Assembly: GCF_023499255.1 (NCBI RefSeq)
Contig: NZ_CP092183.1
Span: 7,932,501-7,996,500, forward strand
Source of the DNA: Couchioplanes caeruleus
Lineage (GTDB): Bacteria; Actinomycetota; Actinomycetes; Mycobacteriales; Micromonosporaceae
DNA: 64,000 nucleotides
Reading direction: 5' to 3'
Of this stretch, positions 33,082-41,182 are shown piece by piece. Under the pieces are notes generated by a model. The model made no database searches. It was given only the letters and a program-made list of their open reading frames with translations, and was not told the origin of the DNA. The position numbers and the translations under genes are program-made. Numbering within the stretch: the first letter of the stretch is position 1; the number at the start of each line of letters is the position of its first letter.

Positions 33082-33672
33082 ATGTCTGCCGCGTCACCCG
33101 CCACCACGGCGCGCAAGCCGTCCGCCCGCGACCGCCTGCTCGCCGCCGCCGACGAGCTCTTCTACGCCGAGGGTGTGCACACCGTCGGCATCGACCGCGT
33201 GATCGAGCGGGCCGGCGTGGCCAAGGCGTCGCTCTACAGCAGCTTCGGCAGCAAGGACGGGCTGATCCGGGCGTACCTGGAGGGGCGGCACCTGCGCCGG
33301 CGCGAACGCCTCCTGGCCGCGCTGGAGCGGTACGACTCCCCCCGCGACAAGCTGCTCGGCGTCTTCGACGTGCTGGCGGAGATGGCGGCGCAGTCGTCGT
33401 TCCGGGGCTGCGCCTTCTACAACGCGAGCGCCGAGTCGCCGAGGGGCGGGGTCGTCGAGGAGGTGTGCGACACCAACCGCGCGTGGACCCGCCGGCTGTT
33501 CACCGATCTCGCCCGGGAGGCCGGCGTGGCGGACCCGGAGGCGCTGGCCGCCCAGCTGGTCCTGCTGTACGACGGCTCGACGGTCGGCGCCCGCATGGAC
33601 CGCGACGTCTCGGCGCCCAGCACCGCCCGGGCCGTGGCGGCCGCGCTGCTCGACGCTGCCACCGCTCGATAA
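33082..33672 (+). CDS. TetR-family transcriptional regulator
   Basis: The 196-residue protein has the TetR N-terminal helix-turn-helix: RDRLLAAADELFYAEGVHTVGIDRVIERAGVAKASLYSSFGSKDGLIRAYL covers residues 14-64 in the usual spacing. The C-terminal ligand domain (SSFRGCAFYNASAE) is of the type found beside MFS efflux genes. It probably represses itself and the divergent MFS gene through the two 14-base palindromes, with a drug-like molecule releasing it. Confidence 0.9.
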   Translation: MSAASPATTARKPSARDRLLAAADELFYAEGVHTVGIDRVIERAGVAKASLYSSFGSKDGLIRAYLEGRHLRRRERLLAALERYDSPRDKLLGVFDVLAEMAAQSSFRGCAFYNASAESPRGGVVEEVCDTNRAWTRRLFTDLAREAGVADPEALAAQLVLLYDGSTVGARMDRDVSAPSTARAVAAALLDAATAR

Positions 33673-33734
33673 AGCACCCGACGCGCCATCCGATATGCAC
33701 CGACTAGGCGCAATTGTGGTGTCACCATGCGGTG

Positions 33735-34283
33735 ATGGACTCCTGGGCTCGCGCGCCGCGCTGGCTGCATCCGCACATGGGCACGATCACGGTCGACGGC
33801 CGGGTGCCGCAGGCGTACATGGTGGCGCTGCAGCACGTGGTCGTGACGCTGGACGCCGATCCCGCCTGGGGGCGCTGGTGGCGGGCCTCCGGCGTACCGG
33901 AGTGCGAGCTCGGCATCGTCGCCGAGGGCCACCTCGACCACCTGCGTCCGAGCGCCGACATCCGGAAGGTACGCGGCAAGATCCGCGCCAACTTCACCTG
34001 CGCGGCCCCGGCCGGGGCGAGCCGCCGCCCGGCCGAGCTCTTCCCGCTCGCGGTCCGCGAGGTGACCGGCATGTTCGAGGTCATCCGCGAGGCGATCGGA
34101 CTGGCGGCGCTGCCACCCGTACCGCCCCTGCCGGAGCTGCCCGAGCAGGCGCGCGACCCCGAGGTGACCTGCAAGCCGCTGCCGCCGGACACCGGCGAGG
34201 TGGAGCAGCAGGGCTATCTGACACTGACCCAGATCCAGGAATTCTTCGGCGACGAGCACCCGGTCAACCGGCCAGCCGATTGA
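33735..34283 (+). CDS. Hypothetical protein
   Basis: I do not recognise this 182-residue soluble protein. It is rich in Trp near the start (MDSWARAPRWLHPH, DPAWGRWWRASG) and has a Pro-rich linker (PPVPPLPELPEQ). It ends with YLTLTQIQEFFGDEHPVNRPAD, where 'LTxxQIxEFFG' resembles a short helix for protein contact. No signal peptide or membrane segment is seen. Starts are unclear: ATG at 33735 is given, with GTG at 33732 and TTG at 33714 in frame and no good ribosome binding site. Codon use fits its neighbours. It overlaps the APC gene tail to tail by 20 bases. Confidence 0.65.
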   Translation: MDSWARAPRWLHPHMGTITVDGRVPQAYMVALQHVVVTLDADPAWGRWWRASGVPECELGIVAEGHLDHLRPSADIRKVRGKIRANFTCAAPAGASRRPAELFPLAVREVTGMFEVIREAIGLAALPPVPPLPELPEQARDPEVTCKPLPPDTGEVEQQGYLTLTQIQEFFGDEHPVNRPAD

Positions 34284-35679
34284 CCCGTTCCGGCCGGTGC
34301 GCCCCGGGCAGCCGGGGGTGCGGCACCGGCACGGCCGGCGGGGCCACCACGACCGCCCGGCCGCCCAGCCCGATGCCGGCGTACACGACCGGGCGTGCCA
34401 TGCGCAGGACGAGCGCGTACGTCACCCCCAGCACGAACGCCGCGGCCGACACGATCATCAGCTCCCGGAAGTGCTGGTACGCCAGATAGCTGAGCGCTCC
34501 GAACACGACGGTCGACACCCCGGGCGACAGGAACCGGCGCACGAACCCCTCCCCCTCCGGGTTGCGGTTGAGGAAGAGCAGCGTGGCCAGCGACGCCATG
34601 GTCAGCAGCAGGAGGACGCCGAGCCCGCCGCCGAGCGCGAGCCGCTGGCCGAGCGGCACGACCGGCCCGAGACCGGTCAGCACCCCGCCGGCGATGACCA
34701 GGCCGGCGGTGAGGCTCTGGGTCAGCGACGCGGGACGCACCCGGGACAGACCCGCGGGCAGCACCCGCTCCCGGGCCAGCCCGACGATGTACCGGACGAC
34801 CGTGTGGTGCAGCGCCAGCATGGCGGCGAGCAGCCCGGTCACCAGCACGATCCGGCCGGCCGTGACGGCGCCCGGCACGAAGCGCGCGGCGGCCAGGTCG
34901 AACATCAGCTCCGGCCCGCGGCCGGCGGCCCGGGCGGCGATCCGGTCCGGCCCGACGGCGACGGTCATCGCCCAGCTGGCGACGGCGTACAGCAGGGTCA
35001 GCACGAGCACGGTGAGCGCCGCCGCCCGGCCGATGCGGCGGTGCGGGCGCACCTCCTCGCTGTACGCGGCCGTCGTCTCGAAGCCCACGAAGGCGAGCGC
35101 GCCGGCCACCAGCAACAGCCCGAGCACCGGCCGGGAGACACCGAGGTACGCCGGGTCCAGGGCCGCCGTGCTCAGTTGTCCGCCCGGCGGGTCGAGCAGG
35201 TTCGCGACGGCGTACCCGCAGATCACCGCGATCTCGGCGAGCACGAGCACCGTCAGTGCCCAGGCCGTCACCTCGACGCGCACCAGCCCGGAGACGGCCA
35301 CGACGGCCCAGCACGCCAGCGCCACCGTCCACCAGGGAGCTCGCACGAGCGGGGCCGCGACCGCGCCGACCACGCCGTAGAGCCCGATCTGCAGGGCGTT
35401 GTACGACAGCAGCGCCAGCCATCCCGCCCCGACGCCGAAGGGGCGGCCGAGCCCGCGTGCGACGAAGCCGGACAGGGCGCCGGCATGTGGCAGACGGCGG
35501 GCCATGCGGGCGTACCCGGGAATGCCCGCGAGCAGCAGGAGGCCCAGACCGGCGAAGAGCAGCGGGAGGGCGAGCGGGCCGCCGCCGGCGTACGCACCCG
35601 GCACGGCGGCGGAGACGATCGTCAACGGGGTCGCCGTGGCGAGCGCGAAGAACACGAGCGGCGCGGGTCGCGGAGACAT
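34264..35679 (-). CDS. APC-family amino acid permease
   Basis: The 471-residue protein has about 12 membrane segments and fits the amino acid-polyamine-organocation superfamily. The N-terminal helix PLVFFALATATPLTIVSAAVPG corresponds to the unwound TM1 region, and TM6 reads LAFVGFETTAAYSEEVRPHRR, a typical APC motif. The substrate is unknown. ATG at 35679 is preferred to the TTG at 35715: GGAGCG precedes it and the short cytoplasmic N terminus matches the family. It is probably monocistronic; the alcohol dehydrogenase operon ends 123 bases upstream, with a hairpin between. Confidence 0.85.
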   Translation of the reverse strand: MSPRPAPLVFFALATATPLTIVSAAVPGAYAGGGPLALPLLFAGLGLLLLAGIPGYARMARRLPHAGALSGFVARGLGRPFGVGAGWLALLSYNALQIGLYGVVGAVAAPLVRAPWWTVALACWAVVAVSGLVRVEVTAWALTVLVLAEIAVICGYAVANLLDPPGGQLSTAALDPAYLGVSRPVLGLLLVAGALAFVGFETTAAYSEEVRPHRRIGRAAALTVLVLTLLYAVASWAMTVAVGPDRIAARAAGRGPELMFDLAAARFVPGAVTAGRIVLVTGLLAAMLALHHTVVRYIVGLARERVLPAGLSRVRPASLTQSLTAGLVIAGGVLTGLGPVVPLGQRLALGGGLGVLLLLTMASLATLLFLNRNPEGEGFVRRFLSPGVSTVVFGALSYLAYQHFRELMIVSAAAFVLGVTYALVLRMARPVVYAGIGLGGRAVVVAPPAVPVPHPRLPGAHRPERVNRLAG

Positions 35680-35764
35680 CGCTCCATTGATCCCGACGCG
35701 GGAGGCCACCGACAACGTCTTGTGACGAGTAACTAACTAATAGTGAGAAGATTGGCACGAACAC

Positions 35765-35791
35765 CGGCCGGCCCCCCGCCAGAGCCGGCCG
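35765..35791 (-). terminator. Hairpin terminator of the polyol operon
   Basis: CGGCCGGC (35765-35772) and GCCGGCCG (35784-35791) form a perfect 8-bp stem with an 11-base loop, 12 bases after the alcohol dehydrogenase stop on the minus strand. A moderately T-rich stretch follows in the direction of transcription. It should end the operon before the APC gene. Confidence 0.55.
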
Positions 35792-35802
35792 ATGCCCGCG
35801 AC

Positions 35803-36792
35803 TCAGGGCTCGATCAGGATCTTGCGGCCGACGCCCGCCCGGAACTGCTCCAGCGCCTCGGCGTACGACGCCAGCGGGAAGCGGTGGCTGACGAACACCT
35901 CCGGGTCGAGCAGCCCGGACGCCATCAGCTCGCCGGCCCGGTCGAAGCTGTGCAGCACGGCCATCGAGCCGGTGATCGTGATCTCGCGCCGGTAGATCTC
36001 GTACGGCTCGATCTCCACCCGGGCGTCGTACGCGGACACCCCGAACTGCAGGAACGTCCCACCGCGACCGACCCGACCGAGACCGTCCTTGATGGCGGCC
36101 GGCACCCCGGTGCAGTCGATGACGACGTCCCACCCGCGTGGGGCGTCGAGCTCGTCGGCGCTCGTCACCGCGGCGGAGCACCCCAGCCGTCTCGCCGTCT
36201 CCAGCCGGGCCGGGTTCAGGTCCACCATCGACACCGAGGCCGCGCCGGCCCGCTTGGCCAGCTCCATCATCATCAGGCCCATCGTGCCCGAGCCGTAGAT
36301 GAGGAACGTGTCGGCCATGGTCCGGGGCAGCACGTCGAAGCCGCGTACGGCACACGACAGCGGCTCGATCAGCGCCGCGTCCTTCGCCGCGAGGTGCGCC
36401 GGCAGCTTGAACAGGTTGGCCATCGGGGCGAGGACGTACTCCGCCGCCCCGCCGGACTTGGAGACGCCGATCGCGTTCCAGTTCTCGCACTGGTTGCCGC
36501 GGGCGCGCTTGCAGTAGTAGCAGTGCCCGCAGTACAGCGAGGGATCGACCGCGACCTGGTCACCGGCCGCGTACCCGGTGACCTCGGCGCCCACCGCCAC
36601 GATCTCGCCGGCGAACTCGTGCCCGGGGATGATCGGGAAGGCCGGCGCGAACTCGCCGTCCATGATGTGCAGGTCGGTGCCGCAGATGCCCACCGCTGCC
36701 GGGCGGACCACGACGTCGGTGGGGCCGGGCGCCGGGTCCGGCACCTCCTGGATCTCGATCGTGCCCGGCGTGACCACGACGGCTGCCTTCAC
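35803..36792 (-). CDS. Zinc-dependent medium-chain alcohol (polyol) dehydrogenase
   Basis: The 329-residue protein is a medium-chain dehydrogenase of the sorbitol/threonine dehydrogenase type. The catalytic zinc ligands are Cys37 (GICGTDLH) and His58-Glu59 (PGHEFAGE). The structural zinc site is the four-cysteine run CGHCYYCKRARGNQC. The NAD fold shows YGSGTMGLMMMELAKRAGA. The predicted reaction is oxidation of a sugar alcohol to a ketose. Its GTG overlaps the stop of the permease gene (GTGA), so it is the last gene of the sugar ABC operon; the substrate is probably the solute taken up. The exact polyol is not readable. Confidence 0.9.
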   Translation of the reverse strand: MKAAVVVTPGTIEIQEVPDPAPGPTDVVVRPAAVGICGTDLHIMDGEFAPAFPIIPGHEFAGEIVAVGAEVTGYAAGDQVAVDPSLYCGHCYYCKRARGNQCENWNAIGVSKSGGAAEYVLAPMANLFKLPAHLAAKDAALIEPLSCAVRGFDVLPRTMADTFLIYGSGTMGLMMMELAKRAGAASVSMVDLNPARLETARRLGCSAAVTSADELDAPRGWDVVIDCTGVPAAIKDGLGRVGRGGTFLQFGVSAYDARVEIEPYEIYRREITITGSMAVLHSFDRAGELMASGLLDPEVFVSHRFPLASYAEALEQFRAGVGRKILIEP

Positions 36793-37625
36793 TTCACCGC
36801 TCCCATCGACAGACCTCGGACCAGCTTGTTCTGCGCCAGCCAACCGGCGATCAGCACCGGCAGCGAGAGCAGCGTCGCCGCGGCGCAGAGCCGGGCGAGG
36901 AACAGGCCCTCGGAGGAGATGAAGCCGACCAGGAAGATCGGCGAGGTACCCGCGTTCGTCGCGGTCAGGTTCACCGCGAGGAAGAACTCGTTCCACGCGA
37001 AGATGAAGCAGATCAGCGCCGTCGCGGCGAGGCCCGGTGAGACGATCGGAAGGATGATCTTCCGGATCGAGGTGAGCAGGCCGGCGCCGTCCACCTCGCC
37101 CGCCTCCAGCACCTCGCGCGGCACCTCGAGCAGGAACGAGCGCATCATCCAGACCGCAAGCGGCAGGTTCATCGACGTGTAGAGGATGACCATCGTCCAC
37201 ACGTTGTCCAGCATGCCGAGGTTCTTGACCAGCAGATACACCGGCAGCAGCGCGGCGACTGCCGGCATCATCTTGGTGGAGATGAAGAAGAACAGCACGT
37301 CGGTCCACTTCGCGACCGGGCGCAGCGACAACGCGTACGCCGCCGGCGTGGCCAGCACGATCACGAACAGCGTGGAGAAGACGCTGGCCATCAGCGAGTT
37401 CAGCAGGAACGGCGTGATGTTGCGGTCGAAGACCGCGGCGTACTGGTCGAGCGTCGGGGTGAACACCCAGGTCGGCGGGTTGCTGGCGGCGTCCTGCTCC
37501 TGTTTGAAGCTGGTCAGCACCATCCAGATCACCGGGAACACGAAGATGATCCCCGCGACCCAGGCCACGACACCCCAGACGGAGGTGGCCAGCCGGCGCT
37601 TCGCGGGCGCGGCGAGCGTGGTCAT
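36789..37625 (-). CDS. Carbohydrate ABC transporter permease (MalG type)
   Basis: The 278-residue protein has six membrane segments and the EAA loop that docks the ATPase (EAGEVDGAGLLTSIRKIILP). It is the second, MalG-like permease of a CUT1 sugar importer. The ATG at 37625 overlaps the upstream permease stop as ATGA. No ATPase gene is present in the operon, so a shared MsiK-type ATPase elsewhere must energise it, as is usual in actinomycetes. Confidence 0.9.
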   Translation of the reverse strand: MTTLAAPAKRRLATSVWGVVAWVAGIIFVFPVIWMVLTSFKQEQDAASNPPTWVFTPTLDQYAAVFDRNITPFLLNSLMASVFSTLFVIVLATPAAYALSLRPVAKWTDVLFFFISTKMMPAVAALLPVYLLVKNLGMLDNVWTMVILYTSMNLPLAVWMMRSFLLEVPREVLEAGEVDGAGLLTSIRKIILPIVSPGLAATALICFIFAWNEFFLAVNLTATNAGTSPIFLVGFISSEGLFLARLCAAATLLSLPVLIAGWLAQNKLVRGLSMGAVK

Positions 37626-38551
37626 CGGCTCTCCTCCATCCGGAACAGGCTCGAGATGACGCGCAGGGCGAACGTGGCCACGATGATCGTCAGGATCACC
37701 ACGATCACGCCGGCCGCCGACGCCTCGCCGTACTCGAACTTGCGGAACGTGGTCAGGTAGATCTCGTACGGCAGGTTCGTGGTCGCCGACCCGGGGCCGC
37801 CCTGGGTGATGCTGAAGACCGCGTCGAACGTGTTGACCAGGTAGATCGAGCCGAGCAGCGCGCCCAGCTCCAGGTACTGGCGCAGGTGCGGCAGCGTCAT
37901 CCTGACGAAGATCTGCCACGCGTTGGCGCCGTCGACGCGGGCCGCCTCCAGCACCTCCTCGCTCTGCGACTGCAGCCCGGCGAGCAGGATCAGCATCATG
38001 AACGGCGTCCACTGCCACACCAGCGTGGTGATGACCGCCGCCTTCGGGTACGACGAGATCCAGTCCGTCGAGCCGCCGAAGAGGCCGTTGATGAGGCCGT
38101 ACGCCGGGTTGTAGATCGCGTGCTTCCACAGCAGCGCGGCGGCGATCGGCATCACCAGGAACGGCGTGATCAGCAGCGTGCGGACCACCGACCGGCCGAC
38201 GAACTTGCGGTCCAGCAGGACGGCCAGGGCCAGCCCGAGGATCATCGAGAAGATCACCGCGCCGGCGGTCAGCAGCACCGTGTTGAGCAGCGCCGACCGC
38301 AGCCGCGTGTCGGTCAGCACGGTGACGTAGTTGTCCACGCCCACGAACGGGCGGTCACCCGGACGCAGGGCGTTCCAGTCCAGCGTGGACAAGTAGATGG
38401 TGACCAGGAACGGCACCTGGGTCACGACGATGGCGAAGATCAGGGCGGGCAGCAGCGGCGCCCGGCGGACCCAGCGCTCCTTGGCGCCGCCCTTCACGGG
38501 CGCCACCGGGGCCTCCGGTCTCGGGTCCGTCCGAGTGATGACATCGGTCAT
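37622..38551 (-). CDS. Carbohydrate ABC transporter permease (MalF type)
   Basis: The 309-residue protein has a cytoplasmic N terminus of about 30 residues and six helices. Its EAA loop is EAARVDGANAWQIFVRMTLP. It is the MalF-like partner of the next gene and forms the membrane channel with it. It follows the binding-protein gene after 55 bases that contain a strong stem-loop, and its stop overlaps the MalG-type start. Confidence 0.9.
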   Translation of the reverse strand: MTDVITRTDPRPEAPVAPVKGGAKERWVRRAPLLPALIFAIVVTQVPFLVTIYLSTLDWNALRPGDRPFVGVDNYVTVLTDTRLRSALLNTVLLTAGAVIFSMILGLALAVLLDRKFVGRSVVRTLLITPFLVMPIAAALLWKHAIYNPAYGLINGLFGGSTDWISSYPKAAVITTLVWQWTPFMMLILLAGLQSQSEEVLEAARVDGANAWQIFVRMTLPHLRQYLELGALLGSIYLVNTFDAVFSITQGGPGSATTNLPYEIYLTTFRKFEYGEASAAGVIVVILTIIVATFALRVISSLFRMEESR

Positions 38552-38571
38552 TGGTCGGCCTTCCGGTAGGG

Positions 38572-38601
38572 ACGGGGCGCCACACGAGTGCGGCGCCCCG
38601 T
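38572..38601 (-). repeat. Intercistronic stem-loop after the binding-protein gene
   Basis: ACGGGGCGCC (38572-38581) and GGCGCCCCGT (38592-38601) form a perfect 10-bp stem with a ten-base loop, five bases after the binding-protein stop. There is no T tract. In sugar ABC operons such hairpins protect the 3' end of the binding-protein mRNA and cut read-through, giving an excess of binding protein over permease. Confidence 0.75.
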
Positions 38602-38606
38602 GCGCG

Positions 38607-39971
38607 CTACTTGTAGTTCTTCGCCACGTCCTCGGCGAGCTTCTGACCGTCCGTCAGGGCCTTGTCGACCGAGCTGCTGCCGGCGATCGCCGCGCTGACC
38701 TCCTGCGACACCTTCGTGCCCAGGTCGGCGAACTCCGGGATGCCGACGAACTGCACGCCCAGCGCCGGCCGCGGCTGCACGCCGGGGTTCTGCGGGTTGG
38801 CATGCTCGATGGAGCCGAGGGTCACGTCCGCGAACGCCTTCGCCGACTCCTTGTACTCCGGGATCGAGTACGTCGAGGTGCGCTTGCCGGAGGGCACCCG
38901 GGACCAGCCGAGGTTCTTGCCGACGAGCTGCTCGTAGTCCTTGCTGGTGGCCCAGGAGATGAACTTCCAGGCGGCGTCGGCCTTCTTGGTGGTCTTCGGC
39001 ATGGCCCACGCCCACGTCCACAGCCAGCCCGAGTACTCGGTCTTGTTCACCGGCGCGTACGCGTAGCCGACCTTGCCCGCGACCTTGGAGGCCTTCGGGT
39101 CCTCGAGCGTGCCGGCGGCCGAGGTGGCGTCGTACCACATGGCGGCCTTGCCCTGGCCGAAGGTGTTCAGGCACTCGGTGAAGCCGGCCTGCGGGGCGCC
39201 CGACTCGCCGTACTGCTTGACGAGGTTGACGTAGAAGTTCGTGGCCTCCTTGAACTCGGGCGAGTTGACCTTCGGCGTCCAGTCCTTCTCGAACCAGGTG
39301 CCGCCGTACGTGTTCACCACGGTGGTCAGCGGGGCGAAGAGCTCACCCCAGCCCGGCAGGCCGCGCAGGCAGATGCCGGCCACGCCCTTGTTCTTGTCGT
39401 TGAGCTTCTGCGCGAAGTCGGCGACCTGGGCCCAGGTCGGCTTCTCCGGCATCGTGAGGCCCTTGGCCTCGAACATCTCCTTGTTGTACATGAGGAACGA
39501 CGACTCGCCGTAGAAGGGCGCCGCATACATCTTGCCGTCGTCGCCGGTCAGCGACTGGACCATCGGCTTGATCAGGTCGGCGGAGTCGTACTTCGGGTCC
39601 GCGCCGGCCTGCGTCGACAGCTCGTGCAGCCAGCCGTTCTTGGCCCAGATCGGCACCTCGTACGCGCCCACCGTCGCGACGTCGTACTGCCCGCCCTGGT
39701 TGGCGACGTCCTGGGTGACCTTGTCGCGCAGCTCGTTCTCCGGGAGGATCGTGAACTTCACCGTGATGCCCGTCTGCTTGGTGAAGTTGTCGGCGGTCAG
39801 CTTCTGGATGTCCTCCATCTGCGGGTTGCCGACCATCAGCGCGGTGATGGTGTTGTCCGCCGAATCGCCGCTGCCGGACGACCCGCCGGCGCCGGAGCAC
39901 CCGGAGAGAGCCAGCGCTCCCGCGGTGGCTCCCGCAATCAGTATCGAGAGCTTCTTACCTGGTTTCTGCAC
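38607..39971 (-). CDS. Sugar/polyol ABC transporter substrate-binding lipoprotein
   Basis: The 454-residue protein is a cluster 1 extracellular solute-binding protein. The signal peptide ends in the lipobox ALALSGCSG, with the lipid-bearing Cys at about residue 24. The mature part shows typical features: ALMVGNPQMEDIQKL, GITVKFTILPENELRDKV, FYGESSFLMYNKEMFEAKGL and AAWKFISWATSKDYEQLVG. It captures the solute outside the membrane for the two permeases downstream. The GTG at 39971 has GGAGGA six to seven bases upstream. The operon's dehydrogenase suggests a polyol ligand. Confidence 0.9.
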   Translation of the reverse strand: MQKPGKKLSILIAGATAGALALSGCSGAGGSSGSGDSADNTITALMVGNPQMEDIQKLTADNFTKQTGITVKFTILPENELRDKVTQDVANQGGQYDVATVGAYEVPIWAKNGWLHELSTQAGADPKYDSADLIKPMVQSLTGDDGKMYAAPFYGESSFLMYNKEMFEAKGLTMPEKPTWAQVADFAQKLNDKNKGVAGICLRGLPGWGELFAPLTTVVNTYGGTWFEKDWTPKVNSPEFKEATNFYVNLVKQYGESGAPQAGFTECLNTFGQGKAAMWYDATSAAGTLEDPKASKVAGKVGYAYAPVNKTEYSGWLWTWAWAMPKTTKKADAAWKFISWATSKDYEQLVGKNLGWSRVPSGKRTSTYSIPEYKESAKAFADVTLGSIEHANPQNPGVQPRPALGVQFVGIPEFADLGTKVSQEVSAAIAGSSSVDKALTDGQKLAEDVAKNYK

Positions 39972-40040
39972 GACGGATCCTCCGTTTTAAGACATGCGTG
40001 AGCCGCGCCGATTACGGTGCTGATTGTGTGTGGGTTTTTT

Positions 40041-40802
40041 TCAGACCCGGATGACTTGGGGACCGAGTCGTGAATAGCGGTGCGCCTCGGACGCCGGCAG
40101 ACCGGTGTCCGTGACCAGGGACTCGAAATCGGATACCTCGGCGAAACGGCAGAACGTCCGTACGCCGAATTTCGTGTGCAGGCCGGCGAAAATGCGCCGG
40201 CGGGCGGCCCGCACCGCCTGGGCCTTCACGTCGGCGACGGCCGGGTCCGGGGTGGTCAGGCCGACCTCCCGGGAGATGCCGTTGGCGCCGACGAAGGCCA
40301 GGTCGATGACGAAGCCCGCGAGCATGGTGCTGGCCCAGTGGTCGACCGTGGCCAGCGTGCGGCCGCGGACCCGCCCGCCCAGCAGCAGCACGGTGACCGG
40401 GGTGTTGGTGGACAGCCAGGCCGCGGTGTTGAGCGAGGCGGTCACGATGGTCAGCGGCCGGTCGGTGGGCAGCGCCTCGGCGATCAGCTGCGGCGTGAAG
40501 CCCTCGTCGATGAAGATGGTCTCGGCGTCGCCCAGCAGGGCGGCGGCCGCGGCGGCGATGCGCCGCTTCTCCGGAACCCCACGGGTGGTACGGATGGCGA
40601 GATCGGTCTCGAATTTCGCGGTTTCCACCGGATAGGCGCCGCCGTGCGTGCGCCGCAGCAGACCGTGCTTTTCCAGCAGCCTCAGATCACGGCGAATGGT
40701 TTCCGCGGAGACGGCGAGTTCGGCGGCGAGTTTCGCGACGTCGACCTCTCCTTGGCGCCGCGCCAGGGCGACGATCTGATGCTGCCGCTCCTCCGCATTC
40801 AA
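40041..40802 (-). CDS. DeoR/GlpR-family transcriptional regulator
   Basis: The 253-residue protein has the DeoR helix-turn-helix at the N terminus (RQHQIVALARRQGEVDVAKL, VSAETIRRDLRLLEKHGLL) and the sugar-phosphate-sensing DeoRC domain (KRRIAAAAAALLGDAETIFIDEGFT, VVTAS-like IVTASLNTA, LLLGGRVRG, DLAFVGANGIS). It should repress the transporter operon that follows until a phosphorylated sugar binds. The TTG at 40802 is chosen: GGAGG lies at the right distance and the protein length is typical. The ORF extends 32 codons further upstream but that part is not DeoR-like. The binding-protein gene follows after 69 bases on the same strand. Confidence 0.88.
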   Translation of the reverse strand: MNAEERQHQIVALARRQGEVDVAKLAAELAVSAETIRRDLRLLEKHGLLRRTHGGAYPVETAKFETDLAIRTTRGVPEKRRIAAAAAALLGDAETIFIDEGFTPQLIAEALPTDRPLTIVTASLNTAAWLSTNTPVTVLLLGGRVRGRTLATVDHWASTMLAGFVIDLAFVGANGISREVGLTTPDPAVADVKAQAVRAARRRIFAGLHTKFGVRTFCRFAEVSDFESLVTDTGLPASEAHRYSRLGPQVIRV

Positions 40803-41182
40803 TGCGCACCTCCGCCACCGCCGGTATCGGCAGGTGAGCGCTCCTGCCGTGGACCATTTGTAACACCGGAGAAACGTGTGGTCCCCATCACAAGCCACGG
40901 TGATTCGGTGGGTCTCTGCCCGTTTACGTGTGGCCCCGGACCGCGCAATATCATCTCACGACCGGACGAAAACGGACGAAGGTCGTGCCCGAATGGTCGA
41001 CGGCGGTGCCCGGTTCATGCCCGCGGGTGTGAGCTCGGTAGCGCCGGGCGTGTGAGTTCGGGCGTCGGAAAGGCCTCCGGACCGGTGTGCGGCCGGTCCG
41101 CGGGCGCCGCACCGGGGCCCCTTGACCAAAACGGTCACGGAAAACGCTCAGCTCCCCCGGCCGCGGACCGACAGACGGGGTC
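40803..41182. other. Divergent intergenic region, DeoR regulator and GGDEF-EAL gene
   Basis: This 380-base stretch has no convincing gene. It contains AT-richer patches (for example around 40850-40965) where both promoters could lie, and the inverted repeat at 40957-40987. The GGDEF-EAL gene has GGGG a few bases before its ATG at 41183. I cannot assign -35/-10 boxes with confidence. Confidence 0.5.
40957..40987. promoter_or_regulatory. Inverted repeat enclosing two direct repeats, candidate operator
   Basis: CACGACC (40957-40963) and GGTCGTG (40981-40987) are perfect inverted arms. Between them GGACGAA occurs twice (40964-40970 and 40974-40980), ten bases apart, one helical turn. Repeated half-sites of this kind are used by DeoR-type and other dimeric regulators. 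It lies 155 bases upstream of the DeoR-family start. Confidence 0.4.
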
